NCBI GenBank assembly: GCA_030123545.1
Contig: CP126124.1
Span: 3,596,001-3,660,000 of the forward strand
Direction: 5' to 3'
Length of the DNA stretch: 64,000 nucleotides
From: Burkholderiaceae bacterium
Lineage (GTDB): Bacteria > Pseudomonadota > Gammaproteobacteria > Burkholderiales > Burkholderiaceae_C
Positions 43,568 to 50,743 of the stretch are shown here, one piece after another. The notes beneath the pieces were generated by a model. That model saw only the letters and a list, made by a program, of their open reading frames with translations. It did no database searches and was not told the origin of the DNA. Numbering within the stretch: the first letter of the stretch is position 1; every line of letters starts with the position of its first letter. The translations under genes and the position numbers were made by a program.

Positions 43568-44470
43568 TCAGGCGCCCTTGAACCACTTGGCGATTCGGCT
43601 CAGCTCGTCGTCGGCCTCGACGGCCCGGCCCGCAAGAAACGGGAAGACGTGCTGCATGCCGTCGACCACCGACAAGGTGACCGAGACACCGGCCTCCTTC
43701 GCCCTACGCGCCAGGTCCTGGGCGTTGTCAAGCAAGGTTTCGGAGCCGCCTGCGGTGATGTGAAGGCGAGGAAAGCCGCTGTAGTCGGCCTTCAGCGGAT
43801 TGGCCAGCGGATCGGTGCGTGAGCCCTTCTCGCCAAGGAACATGCCGGACATGGCCTCCAGGATGGCCTTGCTGACGAGAGCGTCTGTGGCCGCGTTGGT
43901 CTGCAGCGTCTTGCCGACATGCTCCATGTCGAGCCAGGGGGACAAGGCGATGACGGCGCCGGGAAGCGGCATGCCGTCCTGGCGCAGCTTCAGCACGGTG
44001 GAGATCGCCAGGTTGCCGCCGGCCGAGTCGCCGCTGGTGACGATGTCCGCCGCCTTGAAGCCGCGCGCCAGGAGCTCCTTGTAGACGGCCGTCGAGTCCT
44101 CGAGCTGGGCCGGAAACGGATGCTCGGGTGCACGCCGATAGTCGATCACCACCGCCGTGATACCCAGGTGCTTGGCCAGGTGACCGGCGAGCTTGCGATG
44201 GCTCGCCGCAGACCCAACCGCGAAGCCGCCGCCATGGGTGTAGAGGATGACCTTTTTCGTGTCGGCCCCCTGCGGGAGCGCCCATAAGGCCTCCACGCCA
44301 GCGAGCGTGTCCGACTTGTAGGTCACGCCTTCAGGTTCGAGCGTCGGCTGATGCCACTCGTCGAACAGGCTGCGCAGATCGGCGATGGTCAGTCCTGGGT
44401 TGGCCGCCATGCGGTCCGACCAGGACTGGTACAACGCGCGCAGAAAATCAGATTCGGTTGAAGCTTTCAT
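43568..44470 (-). CDS. HSL-family esterase, probable lactone hydrolase (ChnC-like)
   Basis: 300 residues. HGGGFAVGS is the oxyanion motif, GDSAGGN holds the nucleophile, and the acid and His lie in GGSETLLDNAQD and GMQHVFPF. First gene of the operon: 80 bp before the BVMO start. In cyclohexanone pathways ChnC opens epsilon-caprolactone to 6-hydroxyhexanoate, which fits the order esterase-BVMO-alcohol dehydrogenase. The ATG at 44470 follows GGAGACC; a start at 44587 is unlikely. Confidence 0.87.
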   Translation of the reverse strand: MKASTESDFLRALYQSWSDRMAANPGLTIADLRSLFDEWHQPTLEPEGVTYKSDTLAGVEALWALPQGADTKKVILYTHGGGFAVGSAASHRKLAGHLAKHLGITAVVIDYRRAPEHPFPAQLEDSTAVYKELLARGFKAADIVTSGDSAGGNLAISTVLKLRQDGMPLPGAVIALSPWLDMEHVGKTLQTNAATDALVSKAILEAMSGMFLGEKGSRTDPLANPLKADYSGFPRLHITAGGSETLLDNAQDLARRAKEAGVSVTLSVVDGMQHVFPFLAGRAVEADDELSRIAKWFKGA

Positions 44471-44982
44471 GAAGGTCTCCAGTGGTTGTGACGTCTGAGC
44501 CCCGATTTTTGGAGCGGGCGGCCGCCCTGTATTGAACGTGCTGGTCACGCGCGTTGTAGGAATTGCGCGGCAAGAGAGCCGGCCCACGTCATCAAGGGAG
44601 AACTTCCAACTTGCCCCCGACGGCTGCGAGTCGTCAGCGCAGATGTGCGCGGATGGCCCCCGTACCTACTCAACCGCGGACCGTAGCCGCGCTGTGTGCG
44701 TAAGCCTTCTTGCGCGTCAGACGCGCCACGCCGTGCTTGTACAGCGCTGACCGGGTTCGCGCGCGTCCTCGGCCACCTTGCGACAACCATGACACTCTCG
44801 AAATGGAGTACCCATTTGCGCGGTGCAGCGCGTATCTGCATCAGTGCGGTGGCCGCTATCCGTCTGACGCTCGACATTTCGGCACCAAATTCGATTCAGT
44901 GGCCTGCATAAAACGAAAAGGCCCTCTTGCGAGGGCCTTCGAACCGGCACGCCGGCCGCGACGCGGCCGGGCTGCTGCGGGA
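44471..44982. other. gap between the BVMO operon and the MFS gene; promoter side and a terminator
   Basis: 512 bp with no supported gene on either strand; short open frames here lack ribosome-binding sites and any family signal. It holds the promoter region of the esterase-BVMO-ADH operon near 44480-44700 and the terminator of the MFS gene at 44916-44939. Confidence 0.5.
44916..44939 (-). terminator. intrinsic terminator of the MFS transporter gene
   Basis: A perfect 9-bp stem AAGGCCCTC / GAGGGCCTT with loop TTGC. On the minus strand it is followed by TTTTCGTTTTA, a good U-tract, about 45 bp after the MFS stop. Confidence 0.85.
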
Positions 44983-46659
44983 TCAATCGGACGCGTAGAT
45001 GTCGACGTCCTTGGTCTCGCGGATGAACACCGAGCCGATCGCCAGCGTGATCGCCGCGATGATGATCGGGTACCACAGGCCGTTGTACATGTTGCCGGTC
45101 TGCGCGACGATCGCGAACGCGGTGGTCGGCAGCAGGCCGCCGAACCAGCCGTTGCCGATGTGGTACGGCAGGCTCATCGAGGTGTAGCGGATGCGGGTCG
45201 GGAACAATTCGACCAGCATCGCCGCGATCGGGCCGTACACCATGGTCACCAGGATCACCAAGTAGGTCAGGATCAGCACGATCATCACCTTGTCCATCTT
45301 GTCCGGGTCGGCCTTGGTCGGGTAGCCGTCTTTCTTCAGCGTATCGGCCACCTGCTTCTTGAAGCCGGCATCCATCTTCTTCGCCTCGTCGGCGGACAGG
45401 CCCTTCGCGCTGTAGCTGGAAATCGAGTCGTCGCCGATGCGTATCGACGCGGGCGTGCCGGCCGGTGCGGCCACGGTGTCGTAGCTGACCGACGCGCCGG
45501 CGAGCACCTGCTTCGCGATGTCGCACGAGCTGGTGAACTTGATCGTGCCGGTCGGGTTGAACTGGAACGAGCATTCGGCCGGATCGGCGCTGACCACAAC
45601 CTTGGCGCGCGCCTGCGCGGCGGCCAGATCGGGATTCGCGGCCTTGGTCAGCGCCGAGAACGCGGGGAAGTAGGTGACGACCGCGAGCAGGCAGCCGGCC
45701 ATGATGATCGGCTTGCGGCCGATCCGGTCCGACAGCGCGCCGAACACGATGAAGAACGGCGTGCCGATGACCAGTGCCAGCGCGATCAGGATGTTCGCGG
45801 TCGCGCTGTCGACTTTAAGCGCCTGGGTCAGGAAGAACAGCGCGTAGAACTGGCCGGTGTACCAGACCACGGCCTGGCCGGCGGTCAGGCCGACCAGCGC
45901 CAGGATCACGATCTTCAGGTTCTTCCACTGGCCGAACGATTCGGACAGCGGCGCCCGCGAGGTCTTGCCCTCGGCCTTCATCTTCGCGAACGCCGGCGAC
46001 TCGTTCATGCTGAGGCGGATGTAGACCGAGACCGCGAGCAGCAGGATCGAGAACACGAACGGCACGCGCCAGCCCCAGGCGGCGAAGTTCTCCGGGCCGA
46101 GCAGATTCTGGGTCGCGAGGATCACCATCAGGCTCAGCAGCAGGCCGACCGTGGCGGTGGTCTGGATCCACGAGGTGAACGCGCCGCGCCTGCCTTGCGG
46201 CGCATGCTCGGCGACATAGGTCGCGGCGCCGCCGTATTCGCCGCCTAGCGCCAGCCCCTGCAGCAGCCGCAGGCCGATCAGGATGATCGGCGCGGCGACG
46301 CCGATGCTGGCAAAGCCCGGCAGGATGCCGACGATGAAGGTCGACGAGCCCATGATCAGGATCGTGACCAGGAAGGTGTACTTGCGCCCGATCATGTCGC
46401 CCAGGCGCCCGAACACCAGCGCGCCGAACGGGCGGACGATGAAGCCGGCGGCGAACGCGAGCAGCGAGAAGATCAGCTGCGAGCTCGGGTCGAGGTTCGA
46501 GAAGAACTGCCTGCCGATGATGACCGCGAGCGTGCCGTACAGGTAGAAGTCGTACCACTCGAACACGGTGCCGAGCGACGAGGCGAAGATCACCTTGCGT
46601 TCCTCGGACGTCATCGGCCGCTTTGCGGGCGCGGCTGCGGTCGCGCTTGCGATTGCCAT
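44983..46659 (-). CDS. MFS transporter, metabolite:H+ symporter (MHS) family
   Basis: 558 residues with 12 predicted TM segments. It has FEWYDFYLYG, RPFGALVFGRLGDMIGRK (loop 2-3) and LALGGEYGGAATYVAEHAP, all marks of the MHS/ProP-like family. Between about TM8 and TM9 is an insertion of some 120 hydrophilic residues (AKVVVSADPAECSF to YPTKADPDKMDK) with two Cys, likely periplasmic. GGAGACAAGCCC precedes the ATG at 46659. It probably takes up an organic acid. It stands alone with its own terminator. Confidence 0.9.
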   Translation of the reverse strand: MAIASATAAAPAKRPMTSEERKVIFASSLGTVFEWYDFYLYGTLAVIIGRQFFSNLDPSSQLIFSLLAFAAGFIVRPFGALVFGRLGDMIGRKYTFLVTILIMGSSTFIVGILPGFASIGVAAPIILIGLRLLQGLALGGEYGGAATYVAEHAPQGRRGAFTSWIQTTATVGLLLSLMVILATQNLLGPENFAAWGWRVPFVFSILLLAVSVYIRLSMNESPAFAKMKAEGKTSRAPLSESFGQWKNLKIVILALVGLTAGQAVVWYTGQFYALFFLTQALKVDSATANILIALALVIGTPFFIVFGALSDRIGRKPIIMAGCLLAVVTYFPAFSALTKAANPDLAAAQARAKVVVSADPAECSFQFNPTGTIKFTSSCDIAKQVLAGASVSYDTVAAPAGTPASIRIGDDSISSYSAKGLSADEAKKMDAGFKKQVADTLKKDGYPTKADPDKMDKVMIVLILTYLVILVTMVYGPIAAMLVELFPTRIRYTSMSLPYHIGNGWFGGLLPTTAFAIVAQTGNMYNGLWYPIIIAAITLAIGSVFIRETKDVDIYASD

Positions 46660-46836
46660 GGGCTTGTCTCCAGGTAGGGGTTGCAACGACCCCGATCGCG
46701 GGGACTGCGGCGGATTGTTGGCGCGGGCACTGACGCTGCTCTGACGCGAAGCCAACCGGGGCTTGCAGCAGACTGAACCGCGGCTTACGAACCGCGGGCA
46801 AACCCCAGGTTCGCGTTTCGGTAAACGAAAAATGCG

Positions 46837-47478
46837 CTACTTCCGGCGCGAGACGCCGGTTGCGAGCGCGGCCGCGGCACTCCAGTCCGCGCCGTCGAAC
46901 CACGGGTCGCCCTCGCAGTAGCCGCGCAGCATAGGCAGCGCGTCGAAGCCCCAGAACAGCTTGTCGTCGACGGTGAAGCTCGGCACCCCGAACAGGCCGG
47001 CGGCGATCGCCTGTTCGGTATGTGCGCGCAGCTGTGTCTTCACCGCGTCGCCATGAGGATCGCGCGTCGGCGCGAGTTCGGCGGCAAGCAGTTCGATGCG
47101 CTCCGGGTCGGCCGCGTCGGCGCCGCCGCGCCAGACATGGCGGAAGATGCGCTCGCAGACATGGCGGTTCGGCAGACCGTCGGCGTCGCAGGCGACCGCG
47201 AGCCGAAGCAGCGCGAGCGGGTTGAACGGATGCTTCGCCGGCAGCGCCATCGGAATCCCGTGGCGCCGCGCGAGCCACAGCACCTGGCGGTAGGTCCAGT
47301 CGCGCTTCGGTGCGATTTCGGCCGGCCCGAGCTGGCCGTGGTGCTTGAGCAGCGCGGCGAACAGCAGCGGCCTGTAGGTCACCGCATAGCTCAGGCCGAG
47401 CAGCGCCTGCGGCAACTGCTCGAACGCGAGGTAGGCGTACGGCGAGATGAAGTCGAGGTGAAACGTGATCTGCTTCAT
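46837..47478 (-). CDS. thioredoxin-fold isomerase (2-hydroxychromene-2-carboxylate isomerase / DsbA-like)
   Basis: 213 residues. HLDFISPYAYLA is the GST-kappa/NahD-type active-site start with Ser12 in place of the CxxC of DsbA, and GVPSFTVDDKLFWGFDALPML is the cis-Pro loop and C-terminal region. Such proteins bind glutathione and isomerise chromene carboxylates or do unknown thiol chemistry. No naphthalene-type genes are near, so the substrate is open. It is the last gene of a tight minus-strand set (15 bp after the DUF1289 gene). Confidence 0.85.
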   Translation of the reverse strand: MKQITFHLDFISPYAYLAFEQLPQALLGLSYAVTYRPLLFAALLKHHGQLGPAEIAPKRDWTYRQVLWLARRHGIPMALPAKHPFNPLALLRLAVACDADGLPNRHVCERIFRHVWRGGADAADPERIELLAAELAPTRDPHGDAVKTQLRAHTEQAIAAGLFGVPSFTVDDKLFWGFDALPMLRGYCEGDPWFDGADWSAAAALATGVSRRK

Positions 47479-47493
47479 CGCATCAACGCCGCA

Positions 47494-47730
47494 TCAACGT
47501 CGCAGCAACTCAGCCTCGGCGCGCTCGGCGAGCCGGCCCCAGACCGCGCGCTTAGCCGCCTCGTCCAGCGCGGACCAGCCGGCGATCTCGTCGAGCGTGC
47601 GCAGGCACCCCTCGCACCAGCCGCTGGCGGCGTCGATGCGGCACACCGAATTGCAGGGTGAAGGCATTTTTCGGCCTGAAGCCAAGGCGCTTCTTGCGGT
47701 ATTAGCTATATTTTCAATAGCATTCGTCAT
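47494..47730 (-). CDS. DUF1289 small Cys-rich protein
   Basis: 78 residues. SPCNSVCRIDAASGWCEGCLRTLDEIAGW is the DUF1289 pattern with four cysteines, possibly metal-binding. The first 21 residues (MTNAIENIANTARSALASGR) come from an AT-rich dispersed repeat. Two starts compete: 47730, which overlaps the upstream stop as ATGA, and 47667, where family similarity begins. Function of the family is not known. Confidence 0.85.
   Translation of the reverse strand: MTNAIENIANTARSALASGRKMPSPCNSVCRIDAASGWCEGCLRTLDEIAGWSALDEAAKRAVWGRLAERAEAELLRR
47664..47724 (-). repeat. AT-rich dispersed repeat at the 5' end of the DUF1289 gene
   Basis: On the minus strand it reads TGCTATTGAAAATATAGCTA, a spacer with GCAAGAAGCGCC, then CTTCAGGCCGAAAAATGCC. 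This is the clearest copy of the element. It is open in the frame of the DUF1289 gene and supplies its possible N-terminal extension. Confidence 0.7.
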
Positions 47731-48239
47731 GCGTCGACGGCCTGCACCACGTCTGCCACCGGCGCGCCGGTGAGCCGCTCCAGGTCCCGCGGCCTGAGCT
47801 TGAACACCCCATGCGGATGGCCGGCCGCGGCCCAGATCTCTTCAAATCGGAACAGCTCGCGGTCGATCAGCGTGACCGGCGCATTCGCGTGCGCGAGCGG
47901 CGGCACGCCGCCAATCGAAAAGCCGGTCTGCGCCTTCACGAACTCGGCGTCGGCGCGGCCGGTCTTGCCGATCAGCGCGTCCACCCGCTTCTCGTCAACG
48001 CGGCGGTCGCCCGAGGTCACGACCAGCACCGCTCGATCGTCCGACTTGCGCCGGAACACGATGCTCTTCGCGATCTGGCCGACCGCGACGCCGAGCGCGT
48101 CGGCCGCCTGCTGCGCGGTGCGCGCTGCGTCGCTCAGCATCAGCGGCGCGTGCGGATGACCAGCCTCCTTGAGCGCCGCCGCGACGCGCCGCACGCCGTC
48201 AGGTAGCACATCCACCGTCAATTCGTCTTGCATCGTCAA
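47727..48239 (-). CDS. ybaK: YbaK/EbsC-family aminoacyl-tRNA deacylase
   Basis: 170 residues. The editing-domain marks are SIVFRRKSDDRAVLVVTSGDRRVD, the catalytic-type Lys in IAKSIVF, FSIGGVPPLAHA and the C-terminal D-rich end. The family removes wrongly charged amino acids from tRNA (Cys-tRNA-Pro for YbaK). It overlaps both neighbours by ATGA, so it is translated as part of a LysE-ybaK-DUF1289 set. Confidence 0.88.
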   Translation of the reverse strand: MTMQDELTVDVLPDGVRRVAAALKEAGHPHAPLMLSDAARTAQQAADALGVAVGQIAKSIVFRRKSDDRAVLVVTSGDRRVDEKRVDALIGKTGRADAEFVKAQTGFSIGGVPPLAHANAPVTLIDRELFRFEEIWAAAGHPHGVFKLRPRDLERLTGAPVADVVQAVDA

Positions 48240-48886
48240 ACCTTTGCTATGCGTCCGACCAGCAGCAGGCTGGCACCCATGCCCATCAACACCCCGCCGA
48301 ACACACGGTTCTGCGCGCGCCGCGCGTGCGCCGAGCGCAGCCAGGCCGAGAGCCGCGCGGCGGCCCAGGCGTAGCCGTGCATCACGAGCACGTCCACTCC
48401 GATCGTGGTCGCCAGCAGGATCGCGAGCTGCGCCGCGAGCGGCCGCGCCGGGTCGATGAACTGCGGCAGCACCGCGACCATGAACACGATGCCCTTCGGA
48501 TTCGTCGCGTTCGTCAGCGCGCCGCGCAGCACGCGCTGGCGCAGGCTCAAGGCATCCGGCGCGTCCTGTGCGTCTGGCACGCGGTCACCGCCGCCGGGCT
48601 CGACCCGCGCACGCCATTGTTGTGCGCCCAGCCAGATCAGATATGCGGCGCCGACGAGCTTGACCACCATGAAGGCCCGCGCCGAAGCGATCAGCAACGT
48701 GCCGACGCCGGCCCCGGCGACCAGCAGGATGAAGGCCAGTCCGAGTTCCAGCCCCGCGATGGTCGCGCTGGTCCGGCGCACGCCGTACGACAGGCCATGA
48801 CTCATCGACAACACCGCGCCCGGGCCCGGCGACAGCGCGATCAGCCAGGACGCGACGAAAAACGCGAGCCAGACATGCAGGCTCAT
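48236..48886 (-). CDS. LysE/RhtB-family amino-acid exporter
   Basis: 216 residues with six predicted TM segments. ALSPGPGAVLSMSHGLSYGVR is the family signature near the N terminus and TNATNPKGIVFMVAVLPQF is the second. It exports an amino acid or related metabolite across the inner membrane. It lies 10 bp after the HMG-CoA lyase stop and could be cotranscribed with it. Confidence 0.9.
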   Translation of the reverse strand: MSLHVWLAFFVASWLIALSPGPGAVLSMSHGLSYGVRRTSATIAGLELGLAFILLVAGAGVGTLLIASARAFMVVKLVGAAYLIWLGAQQWRARVEPGGGDRVPDAQDAPDALSLRQRVLRGALTNATNPKGIVFMVAVLPQFIDPARPLAAQLAILLATTIGVDVLVMHGYAWAAARLSAWLRSAHARRAQNRVFGGVLMGMGASLLLVGRIAKV

Positions 48887-48896
48887 AGCGCCGGTC

Positions 48897-49805
48897 TCAT
48901 GCAGTGCGCTTGTTCAGGATCGCGGTCGCCGCGCGCGAGTTCGGCGCGCGGCCAAGCCGGTCGCTGATGAACTTGCCGGCATCGATCAATTTGTCCAGGT
49001 CGATGCCGGTCGCGATGCCGAGCCCTTGCAGCAGATAGACCACGTCCTCGCTCGCGACATTGCCGGTCGCGCCCTTCGCATAGGGGCAGCCGCCGAGGCC
49101 GGAAACAGAACACTGGAAGTTCCACACGCCCAGTTCCAGCGCCGCCACGGTATTGGCCAACGCCTGGCCATAGGTGTCGTGGAAGTGGCCCGACACATGG
49201 TCGATGTCGTAGTGCGCAAGCGTCGCCTCGAACGCGGCCTGCACCTTGTGCGGCGTGCCGACGCCGATGGTGTCGGCCACGTCGACCCGCTGCACGCCGA
49301 TGCCCTTCATCAGCCCAGCCAGATAGCCCACCTTCTCGGGCGCGATCTCGCCCTCGTACGGACAGCCGACGGTGCACGACATCGCGCCGCGCACGGCGAT
49401 GCCGCGCTCGCGCGCCGCGGCGACCACCGGGCGGAAGCGGGCTATGCTCTCGGCGATCGAGCAGTTGATGTTCTTCTGGCTGAACGCCTCGCTGGCCGAG
49501 CCGAACACGACGATCTCGTCAGGCCGGTCGATCAGCGCGGCCTCGAAGCCCTTCAGGTTCGGTGTCAACACCGAGTAGCGCACGCCGCCACGGCGCGCGA
49601 TGCCGCGCATCACCTCATGGTTGTCGGCCATCTGCGGCACCCACTTCGGGCTGACGTAGCTGGTGACCTCGATCTCGGTCAAGCCCGCGTCCTGCAGCCG
49701 GTCCACCAGTTCGACCTTGACCGCGGCCGGCACCGGCTGCTTCTCGTTCTGCAGCCCGTCGCGCGGGCCGACGTCGATGAGTTGGACCTTGCTGGGGTAG
49801 CGCAT
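48897..49805 (-). CDS. mvaB: hydroxymethylglutaryl-CoA lyase
   Basis: 302 residues. IDVGPRDGLQNEKQPVP opens the HMGL-like TIM barrel, SGHFHDTYGQALAN carries metal-binding His residues, and SGLGGCPYAKGATGN holds the catalytic Cys. It cleaves HMG-CoA to acetyl-CoA and acetoacetate, the last step of leucine degradation. The ATG at 49805 is the family start. It lies 17 bp after ghrA and downstream of the MCC alpha gene. Confidence 0.95.
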   Translation of the reverse strand: MRYPSKVQLIDVGPRDGLQNEKQPVPAAVKVELVDRLQDAGLTEIEVTSYVSPKWVPQMADNHEVMRGIARRGGVRYSVLTPNLKGFEAALIDRPDEIVVFGSASEAFSQKNINCSIAESIARFRPVVAAARERGIAVRGAMSCTVGCPYEGEIAPEKVGYLAGLMKGIGVQRVDVADTIGVGTPHKVQAAFEATLAHYDIDHVSGHFHDTYGQALANTVAALELGVWNFQCSVSGLGGCPYAKGATGNVASEDVVYLLQGLGIATGIDLDKLIDAGKFISDRLGRAPNSRAATAILNKRTA

Positions 49806-49822
49806 GAGGGTTCCTTGGACGG

Positions 49823-50743
49823 CTAGTATCCCACCTGCCGATCGACCACGCCGGCGATCGCCTCGCCGCGCTCGAGCGCCTCGATCTTGGAAGCGATCTG
49901 CGCCACCGTCTCGGCGCGCAGCGTGCGCGCCGACATGTGCGGGGTGATGGTGATCGCCGGATGGCGCCAGAACGGGTGTTCGGCGGGCAGCGGCTCGGTG
50001 CGAAACACGTCCAGCGTCGCGCCGGCGAGCTGGCCACCGGCTATCAGCGGAATCAGGTCTTCCTCCACCAGATGCCCGCCGCGCGCGACGTTGATCAGGT
50101 AGCCGCCGGGGCGCAGCAGCGACAGCGTGTCGCGGCACAGGATACCCTCGGTCTCGGGAGTCAGCGGCAGCAGGCAGACCAGCACCCGGGTCGCTGCGAG
50201 GAACGCGTGCAGTTGCGCCTCGCCGGCGAAGCAGCGCATGCCGGGAATTTCATGCGACGTGCGGCTCCAGCCGGTAAGCGGAAACTCGAAGCCGGCGAGC
50301 GAGCGAGCGACGCGTTGGCCGAGCACGCCCAGGCCCATGATGCCGACGGGGAAATCCGCGCGCGGCAAAGGCCGGCGAAACGCCCATTCGCCCTGCGCCA
50401 CCGCGGCCGCGTACGCATCGAGCTCACGGTAGTGGCGGATCACCGCATGGCAGACGTACTCGGCCATCTGTACCGACATGCCGGCATCGTCGAGGCGTAC
50501 GACGCGCGCAGCGGCCGGCAGATCGAGCTTCATCAGCGCGTCGACCCCGGCGCCGATGTTGAAGATCGCGCGCAGGCCCGGCTGCTCGGCCATGAAGCGC
50601 TGCGGCGGAAACCAGACCACCGCGTAGTCGGCAGCGGGCGCGCCCGGCTGCCAGACCGACACCCGGGCCTGTGGCAGCGCCGCGCGCAGCAGTTCCAGCC
50701 AGGGCTCGGCGTGGGTGTCGGCGCAGCAGAACAGCAGGTTCAT
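49823..50743 (-). CDS. ghrA: glyoxylate/hydroxypyruvate reductase A (D-2-hydroxyacid dehydrogenase)
   Basis: 306 residues. The NAD(P) motif is GLGVLGQRVARSL; NVARGGHLVEEDL and the late HPAITITPHMSA with catalytic His fit GhrA. It reduces glyoxylate or hydroxypyruvate. Its start overlaps the MCC alpha stop as ATGA, so it is translated with that operon although it has no clear place in leucine degradation. Confidence 0.9.
   Translation of the reverse strand: MNLLFCCADTHAEPWLELLRAALPQARVSVWQPGAPAADYAVVWFPPQRFMAEQPGLRAIFNIGAGVDALMKLDLPAAARVVRLDDAGMSVQMAEYVCHAVIRHYRELDAYAAAVAQGEWAFRRPLPRADFPVGIMGLGVLGQRVARSLAGFEFPLTGWSRTSHEIPGMRCFAGEAQLHAFLAATRVLVCLLPLTPETEGILCRDTLSLLRPGGYLINVARGGHLVEEDLIPLIAGGQLAGATLDVFRTEPLPAEHPFWRHPAITITPHMSARTLRAETVAQIASKIEALERGEAIAGVVDRQVGY

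Noticed and set aside
44710..46248. A 512-codon plus-strand frame over the MFS gene
   Set aside because: Antisense shadow, rich in Arg/Asp/His, and it runs through the MFS terminator.
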